This document shows positions 27,480 through 51,089 of a stretch of DNA of 64,000 bases, one piece after another. The translations under genes were made by a program, and so were the position numbers. The DNA comes from Rhinolophus ferrumequinum. Lineage: Eukaryota; Chordata; Mammalia; Chiroptera; Rhinolophidae. Where the stretch lies: the NCBI RefSeq assembly GCF_004115265.2, contig NW_022680354.1:620001-684000 (forward strand). The letters run 5' to 3'. Position 1 is the stretch's first letter, and each line of letters begins with the position of its first letter. The notes under the pieces are model-generated. The model saw only the letters and a program-made list of their open reading frames with translations, was not told where the DNA came from and made no database searches.

Positions 27480-27600
27480 AGGCAACCGGAACCCGAGACG
27501 CCTCCAGGTAACCGGAAGTGCGGATCACCCGTTTCCGGCCAGGCCCCTGCGGCCGCCGTAGCAGCGCGCGCATGCGCGCCGGGGCCCGCCGGCCTTCCGG
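27480..27600 (-). promoter_or_regulatory. SFT2D1 core promoter with ETS and NRF1 sites
   Basis: An ETS/GABP motif CCGGAAGTG lies at 27512-27520, with a second CCGGAA near 27486. An NRF1-type palindrome GCGCATGCGC lies at 27568-27577. These sit 65-160 bp upstream of the start codon, with no TATA box, typical of a housekeeping promoter. Motifs are seen; use is inferred. Confidence 0.6.
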
Positions 27601-28184
27601 GCGCCGAGCCGAGCCCCGCCGAGCCTGGTAGGCGGGTCCCGCGCTGCGCTGGTTTCTGGCCGGCTGGCGGAGTGGCAGTGGTCACGCAGGAATGCAGAGC
27701 AGCAGCGAGTCACCGGGGCTCGAATTGCAGCAGTGTCCCGTCACCTGCAGTCAGGACAGCGGCGCACAGCCGCTGCTCGTTGGGTGAAGGCAGACCGGCC
27801 GGACGCGGGGCGCCGCACACCCACGCCCGGTGCTCAGGCCCTCGCGCAGTGGTACTGCAGACCAGAGGTCCAGGGCTGCAGACGCGACGCGGGGCCGACA
27901 CTCAGAGCAGAATCCGGGGGCCAATATGGGAACACTGACGGACAGGCAGGGGGGTTCTTGTGGGCAGCATTCTGGCGACTGGGAACATTTAAAATGGAAT
28001 AGTATTACTTACTTAAAGGCCTTTTATTTGTCCCCTTTCCTAACTTCCTTCCTTGTCCTATGGATTCAGCACATCTGATGGGCAGTATCCTGCGCTAGTT
28101 CTAAACTGAAGGGGTTCGGTTCCAAACTGAAGTTTTCCACGTATCTTCGCTAGAAGGAGTCAGGGAGCGAAGGGCAGGCTTTGG

Positions 28185-28325
28185 GGGCAGGCGGCTCCGT
28201 GCTCTGACTTCAGCCCTGCCACTGCCCTGTGCAGTGGGAACAAGCCCTCTCCCCGCCTGATCTCATCAGTACGTAAAACACCGGCTTTGCAAGGTTAAAT
28301 GAGAACAGATATAGTTCAGATTATC
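28185..28325 (+). repeat. MIR SINE fragment
   Basis: 'gctctgacttcagccctgcca' and 'aaggttaaatgagaacagat' match the MIR core and 3' region at low identity. Confidence 0.6.
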
Positions 28326-29409
28326 TCAGAAGAAACAGAACGAGGCTGCCTTCCTCCTTTTTACCTTGTGAGAGGTATTTGCTCAGTTCATTTTCCAACT
28401 AAGAATTTGAGAGTGAACCCCTACTTATAAGAGGAATAGCTAATCCAACACATCTGTCCAGTTTTAACATAAACACTGCAATCCTTTGATCGAGGGTTTA
28501 CTGTTCTCTGGTCAACACTAGGTGAACAAACACTAGCGAATGGGGAGATGGCTTTTTTTTCTTTTTTTTTGGCTCTTATTCTCCACCGTGCTAAGGAAAG
28601 ATTAAAAATGAGGGCTGCCTGTACAATATAAATTCCAGAGTATCTTGCAACTTCCCAGAAGTGTATTACTCCAAGGTCATCAAATGATAAGTTCTGCTTT
28701 TTGGCTGGTTAAGATCATAGCGAAAATATCTTGTTTTATTACACCACCCACACTATTCCCTAAAATCTGACAAAAGGTGGACCCCCCAAAACTTTTATTC
28801 TCTGTCCTGCTGCCTTCAGTAGAGATTTTATCTAATCTCAATTAGATAAAAACATATAAGACTTCCAGAAAAGCAGGTCATACACTTCCTATGATAAGAA
28901 TAGTCCAATGCCCGGCATTTTTCAGGCAGAAAATATATTTGCCCTATTTATACTAAAGTGTGAGATCTTATCCTTTTGTCCTTAACTGAAAAAGATCAGA
29001 GAATAGATCAACATCTGTTGTAAAAATCATAAACCTCTATGCTTCTATTTAATAAAGAGTACACCTCTAAGTACTAACGATTTCCCTTTTGAAGTGTAGT
29101 AACTTCAGTTTTCTATATGCGGGAAGACGAGATAAAGGGATACCTCTAGTCGTGGGGAGACAGCTTTCCAAGGATATATGAGGTTGCACCATGTGAAATT
29201 GTCAATGTCCAACTATTTTTAAGCTACAAAGGGCTATTCCATATGTTTCAACCTGTACTTGGGTATAAGAAGTCTTGCTTAGAAAATAGTATTAAATGTT
29301 TAAGAATGTTTTTTGGGCTTTTCCACTTCTCATGCTCTATGAGCCAAGCTCAAGTTTCTGAAAACTACTGCACAGAGTTTATTGAAGAGATAACCCTTAT
29401 TTAGATAAT

Positions 29410-29605
29410 AAGATGATGAATAACGGTCTAGGCTCCCAAGTCAGACTGCCTGGATTAGAATCCTGGCTCCCTTGTTTTGTATTATAGCTGTGAAGTTTTG
29501 GGCAAGTCAACCTAAATTTCTGTTTCACTTTCTCATATGTGAAAATCAAGGTGATAATAGTTCCTGCCTTTCAGGGTTGATATGAGGATTAAATAAAATA
29601 ATACT
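29410..29605 (+). repeat. MIR SINE
   Basis: A clear MIR: 'gactgcctggattagaatcc', 'tggctccc', 'agctgtgaagttttgggcaa', 'tctgtttcactttctc', 'gttgatatgaggattaaat'. The order and spacing match the family. Confidence 0.85.
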
Positions 29606-31619
29606 ACAATTGACCCTCTTCTTTCACAGGTTCTGTATTTGCCAACTTGCCAAAATTTGTAACCCCCAAATCCATGCTTGCAGTACTTTCACAGCCATTC
29701 AAGGGAAATGCACAGAAAAGGGAAAATTTTGAGTTAGCCAAGGCACACGGTTCCTCGGAGGTAAACAAGGTGACACTCTGCCTTCTTGGATCAGCTTCTT
29801 CTAGAACAAGTACCCTTCTTGTGGTCCATTTAGTGCCATGTTTTTGCATTTTCGTACTTTCTGTTGGTGATTTAGCTGTTAAAATCAGCTCCCAAGCGTA
29901 GTGCTGAGGTGCCGTCTGGTGTTCCTACGCACAGAAGGCCGCAATGTGCTTTGCGGAGAAAACAAGTGTGAGAGAAGCTTCGTGCAGGCCTGACTTAGGT
30001 GTTGTTGGCCGTGAGTTCAGTGTTAAGGGATCGCCAGCATGTGCTAGATAAGGTGTCTCTACAGAGAAACACATGAAACGTTAAGAATTGACTGGTTGAG
30101 GAAAATGTAGCCAGAGACCCACAGGAAGCTCACCCGTGTTTCCCAGGAGCGGTGCTTCAGACTTCACTGATGCCGTGTTTGTGGGGACTTTGTGGAACAG
30201 AACTCCCGCGAGTGACGAGGATTGCCAGGCCGACACAGCAGGGCCTGCCACTCCGCGTGCTGAGTACCTGCTGGCTTCTGTGATGACAGTAGTTGCTGCT
30301 GTTTCATCCCGTGGGGTTTCTGCTCCTCGGGATGCCTGTCTCCCCAACCTCGTGAAATACTGAGCAGTCTGGACAGAAACCTAAAGCCAGCCTGTACCTC
30401 TTGCCTGTAAACCTAGACAAAAATCCAGTAGCTTCTTTCTTCCTTTCTGCTTCTCAGCTACAGAGCTTTCCAGAGCCACCAGCCTTCGCAAACACAAGGC
30501 AGCCCAGGCAGAAAACAGGAGGAGGTGCTAAGTGGTGAGAGGAAAGGCGGTCGAGACGGTCTGGCCCACAGGGAGCTGAGCACGGCTCCCACGCTGCTTC
30601 CTCCAGGCCCCAGAGGGAGTTTAATAGACTCCTCTCCACACGTGAAATCCACCCCTCCTCTCCACCTTCCTCCCTTCACCTGATCACAGGAAAGCGGCGA
30701 GGGAGTGACATGAAGACAAGTTCAGAGGAGAGCTAGTCAGCGAGGCCAAGGTCACCTTTCTGGGGGAGTGGCCCATGGGGAGTGTGTTCCTTTCTACAGG
30801 CCCACTCAGGAACTCCACCCCCATGGGGCCTCAGGCACAAAGCACCACCCCTCACACCAGCTGACCTTGGTAAGGGGCTTGGTTCCCGGGGGGTTTCTTC
30901 GGAGAGGAATACCATAAAGGTGTGTGCGGACCTTTCCTCAATGGCAACACTTGAAGCATTCTGAAAGAACATAGAACCTTTTTAATTTCCTCTTCCCATC
31001 TCTAAGATTTCATACACTACTTGGTGGAAATGGTGCATGTGTCAAACACTCTCCAGTGAAAATGACACCTGAAATTGAGCCCCTGTGCGGTTACAGTGTG
31101 GGACGGATCTAACTATTTAATCATCGGTCATTTACTGTCTCATAAGCTTATCTTAGTCACTTCTATGGACATGATAGCAAATCCTGGTACAAAAAGTAAC
31201 AGAATAGTTTTCTTTCTTAAGGACTGAGACCCCAGAATGCTTTGTGAATGAGCAAAGTCAGCTGCGTATGGGGGGGCCTGTTGCCATAGTTACCTGAGTG
31301 CCACACGGCAAAAGAGTGGAGGAAGCCAGGCCCTGGGCAGAGGGAAGGACTGGTTGTCAAGGTGTGGGCGAGAAAGAAGAAATTAGGGATAATTGCTTAG
31401 GAGGAATATGACTGAAACGAAAAGGCAGGAGACAAACCTTTAGAAAAACACAGCCTTAGTTCTAATAATGCTTCTCATTTTTCCAAAGAAACATTAATTC
31501 TTTTCTATCACATTTCAGTGTTTCTGTTCCTGACGTCAGCCCTGAAACAAAGTGAACTGTTCCCACGGCCAGAAAGGCGATGGGAGGGGTGTGTCCGATG
31601 GGAACGGAAAGGTAGCCCC

Positions 31620-31845
31620 CCCACGCCACCGCCACCGTCACCATCATCATCACTGGCACCACCACCACCATCACTATCACCACCACCACCACCACCACCA
31701 CCATCACTATCACCACCATCACCACCACCACCACCGTCACCGTCACCACCATCACCATCACCACCACCACCACCATCACTGTCACCACCATCACCACCGT
31801 CATCACCATCACCACCACCAGCATCACCCCCACCAGCACCGAAGC
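31620..31845. repeat. (CAC/CAT)n trinucleotide repeat
   Basis: About 225 bp of CACCAT/CACCAC repeat with occasional GTC. It opens every frame: poly-His or Pro-Ser on the plus strand, Val-Met on the minus strand. These open frames (113-130 codons) are produced by the repeat and I do not call them genes. Confidence 0.95.
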
Positions 31846-31964
31846 CAGCGGCAAACTGAGATGATTATGAGAGATTCCCCCACCCTAAGGGAACACATAC
31901 AGGTAGCAGGGGCTCATCTTAGCTCCTACTAGTCCTTCCAGTCTGGCCCACTGGCAGCCATTCT

Positions 31965-32560
31965 CCACAGCTGGCTGTGCAGGTCACTTTAACCCTGTTC
32001 ATCTCACTCCACTTAGAAAACCCTCAACAACTCCCCCATTTCCTCAGAATAAAGGCTGCATCTTAGCACAATACACAGAGCTGGTCGTGGTCCAGCCCCT
32101 GCTCTTCTCTCCAGCCTCATGCATGACCGTATCTTTCTTTCCACATCATATGCCTGTGCACAGTGTCCACACACACAGACTCACATGTTCAGCCTGTGAA
32201 ATCCATACCTACATGCCTTTCTACATACACTCTGGTCTCATGGCTTCAACTCTTACTCCCCCACACCGCCTTGTCCCCCACCCCCACCTGCGCCCAGCTT
32301 CCTTTCCTGGCCAGTTCCCACTTGACCTAGGAGTCTCCTCCTCAGGGGAGCCTCCCCGGGCCTCTTAAGACATGGCCAGGCCCCTGCCCCACATCGCCGC
32401 CCTGTTCATCCCAAAGCAGACTCAGCAGTCGCTCTGCTGCCCTGCTTGGCCGCAGCCAGTGTCCCACTCACATGCCTCATTAGTGTCCAGGCCCCATCCC
32501 TAGGCACAGAGCCTGGCACATGATAGAAACTTGGCAGATGTTTCTAGAATGAAAAAATGA
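31965..32560 (+). repeat. L2 LINE 3' end
   Basis: Blocks in L2 order: 'ctcagaataaaggctgca', 'ctggtcgtggtccagcccctg', 'ctctccagcctcatgcatga', 'ggcctcttaaga', and the ending 'agagcctggcacatgatag' followed by 'ttctagaatgaaaaaatga'. Ancient copy. Confidence 0.75.
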
Positions 32561-34175
32561 GTAACAATAATAGAGCATATTAAAGGATCTGAGGCATAAA
32601 TTGCCTCCATATGCCATCTAGGGTTGATTGCAGGGGAGAAAATAAATCTTGGTGTCAATCAACAATTATGTGTTGAGTGTGTCCTGTGTGGCAGGCACTG
32701 CCCAGGCTGGCAGCATAGGTACATAGATGAGTCCTGTGATGGGACTGGCTGGGAGAGACGAGTCTGTTATTTAATCAAAGAAAAAAGGGAAGAACTGTGC
32801 TACTGCAAACATCCACATCCAGGGTGCATGGACTGTGCTCCCCCTTCGCACACCGCCCGCTTTCCCGGCACTGGATGACATTTGCTGAGTGAACTGCCTG
32901 CTCTCTTTACTCCAGGACAGTTTGCATTTGAATGTCAGAGAACATATTGAACATCTGTCACAATGGTCAAGTCTGTCTTCATTTTCCCTTCACCAGAACA
33001 GTGAATGTATTTTACAGAATTTTTGACAGGGACTTGTCACATGCTGTATAAAAATCCCCATCAAGTGCAGTGAAATATAATTGATGCTGATCAAATTCCC
33101 TAAAAAGTTAAATGGAAAACTGCTCATTCTAGGTGCAGACAGGAGTTTCCTATTTCTCTTAACATCAGTCGGATGGTTTGTGACACCTACTATAAAAGCC
33201 ATGGTCATCCGACAGTCGCGTGTACCCGTGTTCTAACCAGCCTACCCGTGACCTCTAGAACCTTTGAGGTTGGAGCACACCTGCTGGATTAGCTTGCTAG
33301 GTGCCCAGCTGGGCTCTCCAGCTGTACCTGAGGTTGGGCACAGCAGTTGGTAGGGGTCATTTCTTCCAAACGCTGTAAGGAATTTAGCGGGGGCACTGTG
33401 ATTTCTTCAGCCCTTTTCATAGTCTTCCAGGTATCAAAGCTGGGGCTTGTCATTGTCGCTTGGTGGTGAGGCCATGTTGTGACCTTCCTGCCCTGGGTGC
33501 AGAACGCTTTTCCCACTGAAAAGGATGACATCTCCCCACAGGACGAGGCCCTGGATTTCAGGGAAAACACTGTGATAATGGGAAGAAGTACTTCCGGAGG
33601 CACATGGCCTCTGTTGATTTCTTACCAGGAACTGTGGACGTGAAGACTAAGCAGTCACGTTCCTTGTCAGAGGGTACACTAATGCCCCTTTTATAGACAG
33701 CCTGCCTTGTCTGAAAAAGGTATATTTTTAAATAACTAGTCACTAAAAGCTTTGGGTGAGCTACTTGAAGGGTATTTAATTGGGCTGGAAAATATATAAA
33801 AGCAGAGTTGGCACTCTGACTTCAGACTGAAGAGAAGATTTCAGACCAAACTCTGAAGACTTGCATTTACATATGTCGCCTTTGCTTATCTGTGGAACGG
33901 TGAGATACCGCCTATCTGTACAATGGAAGCCTTAGGATAGAAATACAAAGCATGGTATGTAGAAACTTTACATATCATCTTTATTTAAAGAGAAAAGTTA
34001 TAACTCGGCACAAAGTAAAACTTTCACATCAGGACAAGATAAAAAAGTTAAACGATGTAGGTTGTAATGGCTAGAAATTAAATAATAAAAGGGAGAATTG
34101 TTCTGTTTACCAGAACTCATCAGCGTAGACAAAAGAGGTGACAGAGCACTGAGGACTGGAGCCCAATTGCTTATA
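32561..34175. other. Intergenic DNA, nothing assigned
   Basis: Ordinary mixed sequence with no recognisable exon or RNA. The minus-strand frame at 33289-33603 has no motif, codon pattern or splice context to support it. Confidence 0.45.
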
Positions 34176-34523
34176 CTGTTTCCCCGAGAATAAGCCCAAG
34201 CCGGACCATCAGCTCTAAGGTGTCTTTTGGAACAAAAATTAATGTAAGACACGGTCTTATATAAGACCCAGTATTATATTATACTATATTACATTATATT
34301 ATATTGTATTATACCCAATCTTATAGTAAAATAAGACCAGGTCCTGTATTATATTAATTATATTATATTGATTATATATTATATTAATTATATACTTTAT
34401 TATGTAATATTACATCATACCCAGTCTTATAGTAAAATAAGACCAGGTCTTACATTAATTTTTGCTCCAAAAGACGCATTACAGCTGACCGTCCAGCTAG
34501 GTCTTATTTTCAGGGAAACACAG
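34176..34523. mobile_element. Tc1/mariner-type MITE with long inverted repeats (copy A)
   Basis: Flanked by TA on both sides. The ends are inverted repeats of about 80 bp (left 'ctgtttccccgagaataagc', right its complement 'gtcttattttcagggaaaca'). They contain 'cagctctaaggtgtcttttg' and the complementary 'aaaagacgcattacagctg'. The centre is AT-rich with ATATT repeats and two 'cttatagtaaaataagacca' blocks. No coding capacity. About 348 bp. Confidence 0.8.
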
Positions 34524-37500
34524 TAGGTGGTCCTGTCCCCTCGAGTATAGTAGGGCCCGACCTACTACTTCTTGTCCTAAGAAACCACTAGAAGCTACCA
34601 CCTCAGAACTCGCAGCTGCCAGAACACAAAAGCCTTCACAATGAAAATAACACAACTGCAGTCACCTCTACACTGGACAAGCTTATGTAACAGAGATTAA
34701 GTGGATTTACAACTGAGGACACTGAAATGGCCAAGGAGTGACACAGCTCTAGCAGCAGCAAGAGTGCTAAGCCCATATGTTGGTGCAAAGACCTTCCTCA
34801 CTCGTGCTGGGGCAGTGCAGGCAGAGGGCAGGAGGCGTCTGGTGGAAGGGCGCATGGCAGCTCGCAGAGCTTCCAGGGATCGCATCAAAGGGGCTCCCAG
34901 CAGCCAAAGGAATGACCTTTGAACCAAAAAGAATCATCATCATAGCTGATAAAATCACATTAAATCTATAAAAATTCAAGTCTGTTATCATGCTCAAAAA
35001 AGAAAATCCAGAAAAAATTTCAAAATAATTTCTTAACAACTGAAACAGCCATTGACCCAATTCCTTACTTTGAAAACCAGGTAGAAAGAGAAAGAATTAC
35101 GCATTTATCCTGCCTTTTCCGTGGGGCCCAGCCTGTCCCGGGGGAACCATGTGCGTTACAGAAGAGGGCCTGGGGACGAGAAATGAAGTCAGCCTCTAGC
35201 CACCTCGTGGAAGTCCTAGTTTAAGCCGAACTGTCAGTCAGGCTGACACATCACCTGCCTCCCATGGACCTCTCGGGCAGGCACCTGAAGGCAGCGAGAG
35301 CTGAGGTCACCAGAACAGCCGTGGACAGGGTGCGTTGTCCTGCTGACTGATGAACCAGGTCGCTGTCCTGGGACAAAGTCAGGGAGCAGCTAATCCTCAC
35401 TCAGCTCTCCCATGGTTTCTGTTACATCCTCCAGTAAACAGCACCCCACCCCGCCCCCGTCCCCAGTCCTGTGGGCCACCCTGGCTCAGGCCCGCCCCCA
35501 GCACCTGCCCGTCCCGTCCCCATGACAGTGAGGTCTGGGACTTCCCGAACGTGGGCACCTCTGCACAGACGCCTGCCGTCTGCTCTCCTCACTCCCCAAG
35601 GCCACTCACCTGCTTAGAGCAGCTGTCCCAGGTCACTGGGGCTCTGCTTTGGATGATGTGGTTTTGTTGTTCGCTTCTTGCTGAACATTAAAAAGGAAAT
35701 GATTTTGAGACTATCAAATGACTTCTAAGTAATTGACGTCATGTCAGGACTCAGATGTCCTAAGGACTGCTGCTTACTTTCTGCAACCGCTCCTCACAGG
35801 AGTCTGAGGAAACAGCTCAGAAATCCAAGATGAAAACGTAAATGAGAGAGCAGCTGAACCCAGCTTGAGGGGTGGACGCAGCGCTGCCCGGTTCCCGCTG
35901 TGTGGCGTGTGGGAAGAGGTCAGGATGAGGTACCAATCCTGAGCCAGCTGTGCCAGGGGAGTTCCTCACGAAACAAAAGGCCATTGACTCTTTCCTGCCA
36001 TTGGCAATTCTCACACATGTGCAGCCCGGGAGTCCATTCACAGGGCCAGGCCTCATGCTGTCAGGTTGGCCACTTTTACTTGGTGCAGGAAGGACCTCAC
36101 AATTGTCACCTCTGCCCAGGAAGTCATTGTAACAGAAACCAACATAGCCCTTTAGTCTTGACAGTTGGTGTCACCTTCATCTTGGAAGTTAAGTCACAGC
36201 TCATTTGTGTCTTCAAACTCTCCTTTATTTGAAATGAAAAATATTTTGAGCCTTTGAGTATTATTTTTAGAGAGAATGTTATATGTGGTGATTGAAAACT
36301 CTGAATATGTATTACTGGGCTTTTAAAGTAAGGTTTGCATCAATTCACTCCGTGGGTTTTCAGTGTTATGCAGCTATTATTCCTTTAAACGCCGGCTCCC
36401 TTTTCCTGGTTACATGTTTACATTGCCAGCAGCTTTCTCAACTAACACCACGGTTCTGGGAGCACAAAGCAGGACCAGGTCAGATTAGACCCTAAATGCC
36501 ACTCTCTCAGTGCGGACCACTCACCATGTTCCGTGCCCGTACACCTCAAATGTCTCCCAGAAGAGGAAGCTCTGCAAATCCCCAGAGGACAGAGCCGCGG
36601 AGCTTGTCCGGGCCTTGAGCCAGGCGTCCCATGAGCGTGGGGTGGAGAGTTCCATGTGCCTGAAGCCATCACTTACACCCGAACACCCGGTGTTCTCAGC
36701 GCCCTTTCTGCCAGGGATAGACAATGGATATGGTCATTTTAAAGCAAGCAAGAACCTTTAAAAAACAAAATCAAAAAGGAATCCTGCTCTGGAAGAGCGT
36801 TTCGCACGTCAGTGTTGCAATGAGGAATGAGCCTCCCGCAGTGGGCATTTCATACCCGCCTCTCTGTGTCCTCCTTTTGTATCGACAGTACCCGGAGTTC
36901 TGCGAAGTCCCCAGGCCCCATGACGGAGGTTTCTGTCTTGCTCCTTCCTCTTCTGGGGAAGGTCAAGATCAAGGCTCTCTTCCTGCATAGCCCTGCGCAG
37001 CGCTCCTTCCTTGTTCGCAGGGCTCCGCCCTCGTGCGCAGGGCTCCTTCTTTGTAGGACTCCTGCATTTGCACAAAGCCTCCTGTGTTCATTCGCAGGTT
37101 TCTCCTTAGCAGGTGCCTGAGGGGAGTTCACTGGACCAGACTGCTGACATCATTTTATCAGGGGCCTTTCCTGCTCTAATCTCCACAGTAGCTGCTCCTG
37201 GGTCCCTGGGGTGCTTAGGTCTCCAGCCGGGTGACACCTATGGGCTGCCGCTTTAGGTAGCTAACACATCTTTCTGACAGAGGCGGGGAAAATCCCCTTG
37301 CTCCTTACACAGCACTGAAAACAGGTAGGACGAGATTTTTCCAAGGTGGCCAAAGGAACACATCCCACATCACACAAGTTGCTGGAGAAACGGACCAAGA
37401 GGAAAGGCACAGGTTTCAGTTGTTACTTTAGACGCCCCTGGGCAAGCTGGTTTTTTTTACAAGTACTATTACATCATAAATGAAGCAGACCACCCTTGTT

Positions 37501-38394
37501 TCAACTTAATCAGACCAATCTAGGCTCTTATCTCTAGTTCCTTTCACCGCAGCCTCACCTCTAGTCGGCTGTGGAGGAATGAGCCTGAGGGAGCCCCACT
37601 GTCCTGCTGAAAGGCCGCAGGGACCACAGGCAGCAGGCAGCTGGGGGCAGGGGAGGCGCCTGGCCCTGCCACTCATTAGGTGTCTCCCACCTTCTCACCC
37701 CCGTTCCCTCCCCCTGGAAATGGAAGCAGACCAGGCCTGCTTGCCTCCCAAGGCTGTGTGGGGCCCAAGAGAGAGCATGTCTGAGAATGCCTTGTAAACT
37801 GTCCAGTACCTTTAAAGAAAGGAAAGGAAAAGTGACAGGAGAACATGCTCAGAGGGAAGGCAGCCTGGGGAGGGGTTCTCCTAGCCGTAGGCCGACCTCA
37901 GCGTCATGTCTGCTGCTCTCATCCGTCAGTGCCACAGAGAAGGCCGTGCGAATTTTCACGGCAATGTTTTAAAGCCCTAACCTGACTGCGGACCGTGCGT
38001 GAAGCCGGCAGGGAGCTGGCAGGCCTGCGTTCTCGGGCACTGAGTCCCGTGCCCGGCTCCCGGAGTGGCTCGGGAATGGAGGCTCCAACCCTACCCCAGC
38101 TGCCACATCCCACACCGGTGCCCAGCACAGCAGGGTGACGGCACTGCAATCCCGACGGCTGTCTGGGGACGGAAGGCCAATATTTGAGTGTGTTTTTAAT
38201 GTCTGCCCTTGAGAAAGAATACCCTCTGGACAGTTGAGACTGTGGACACTTCCAGAACCAATCTGCCGTTCCAGCCTGGCATTTCCCTGCCATCTTGATC
38301 ATCTTCAAGGAGTTCCATTTTACACCTATGTCTGTCGTTTCAAGGATATAGTTCTGCAGTTTCTTAAAAACATGGCAAAATATTTACTCATTTC
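34524..38394. other. Intergenic DNA downstream of MPC1
   Basis: No gene recognised. 34.7-35.06 kb has open frames on both strands, but none resembles a known family. A small cluster of repeated 'cgcagggctcc' units lies near 36990-37050. An early purine/pyrimidine mix at 35.4-35.6 kb gives spurious Pro-rich frames. Confidence 0.45.
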
Positions 38395-38909
38395 ATTTGA
38401 TAATAGTGAAATCATTTATTGCCATTAAGTTACAGCATTTCAATGTACACGCTGCACGGAAATACAGATGCTTTTTCAAACACCGGCGATCAGAGTTTAT
38501 GTGTGTGGCCAGCTGTTGGGTGTCTCATGGTCATTAAAGGAAAAATCAAGAATTCTGAGGACTTAAGTGCCAATAGTTACAAATTTTGTTCTCTTCAGTT
38601 TTTCATTAACTCAATTCTAAGAGATGATATACATATTACTGCAGATAAAACCATTATTGGGAATTATTAAAATGATTGCGTACTTGGAGCTAGTCTTTAT
38701 AAGGAGAATTAAAATACTCAGGACTTGTAAGGCAGCAGAGAGTTGATTTACGACTCTCGGCTATTTCTATAAAAATTGTCTGGTTAGTAAAAACAGCAGT
38801 CGGCATATTTTGCTCAGCAACAAACATTATTCATGATGGAATTTGTGACTCAGCAGCAGCTGGCAATGCCTTCCTTCCTTTCTGGGAGCCAGTCCGTCAT
38901 TTCCCATTG
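38395..38909 (-). other. MPC1: MPC1 3' UTR with poly(A) signal
   Basis: Runs from the MPC1 stop to a canonical AATAAA at 38420-38415 on the minus strand, with cleavage expected near 38395-38405. No competing AATAAA lies closer to the stop. Confidence 0.65.
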
Positions 38910-50481
<11,572 letters not shown>

Positions 50482-50564
50482 TTACGGCAGCTCGGCTCTG
50501 CCTTACGGCCGCGTCGCGCCGCCCTGCTCTTGGCCTATGGGAGAGCTGAGGGTGGGAGGCAACT

Positions 50565-50690
50565 GAGCGGATTGGCTCGCACGCCCCGCACACCTTCTCC
50601 CCGCCCCTCCGCGGGGCTCGGGGGCGGGGCCGGCTGACGTAAAAAATGGCCTGCTCCGGAGGCGATTGGTGGGCGGTTGCTAGGCACTCG
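50565..50690 (-). promoter_or_regulatory. MPC1 promoter motif cluster (NF-Y, Sp1, CRE, YY1, X-box)
   Basis: A CCAAT box on the minus strand lies in 'ggattggctc' (about 50570). A GC box 'gggggcggggc' lies near 50620. A CRE-like TGACGTAA is at 50635-50642, a YY1-like AAAATGGCC near 50644, and a second CCAAT in 'gattggtgg' near 50664. An RFX X-box-like 'ggttgctaggca' is near 50675. No TATA box. Motifs are visible; occupancy is inferred. Confidence 0.55.
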
Positions 50691-51089
50691 CGGCTCGCAG
50701 CCCTCCGGCTGTGGAGGTGACATTCCGGGGCGCGCGGTCCTCAAAAGGGCCCTGCAGAAGGAATCTTGGGTCGGTCTTTGCAGCGCCGGAGAACCCCTGC
50801 GCGACTGCCCGGGTTCAGCAGGTTCTAGACAGAGAAGTGGATGCAGGGAGAAGCGAAGTAGGGTGGCACGCAGCCTGTGTCCCCAGACAAAGGTTACATA
50901 GTCCCCAGGCGTGCACATGGAGGGGAACTGGGCGGTTGGCCCGGGATCTGCGCGGATGCCCGCGCACCGCGCTCGGCGGCCGCACTGAGTCAGAGAAGAT
51001 ACACAAGGGGGGTTTCTGTGTTTCAGGGTTTTTTGTTATTAATTTTGTTTTAGATTGGCCCCAAATGTAGATGAGTTGAGTCATTTAAA

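Larger units (their letters stand above)
27921..31617. other. Intergenic DNA between SFT2D1 and MPC1 (upstream of SFT2D1)
   Basis: Apart from two MIR fragments, I see no gene. The open frames near 29604-29901 and 30081-30363 overlap on opposite strands and have no recognisable domain. Part of 28.4-29.3 kb is AT-rich and unassigned. Confidence 0.5.

Noticed and set aside
31462-31932. Poly-histidine and Val-Met open frames
   Set aside because: Produced by the CAC/CAT repeat.
34697-35060. Possible processed pseudogene with open frames on both strands
   Set aside because: No match to a protein family I know, no poly(A) tail or target duplication seen; left as unassigned DNA.
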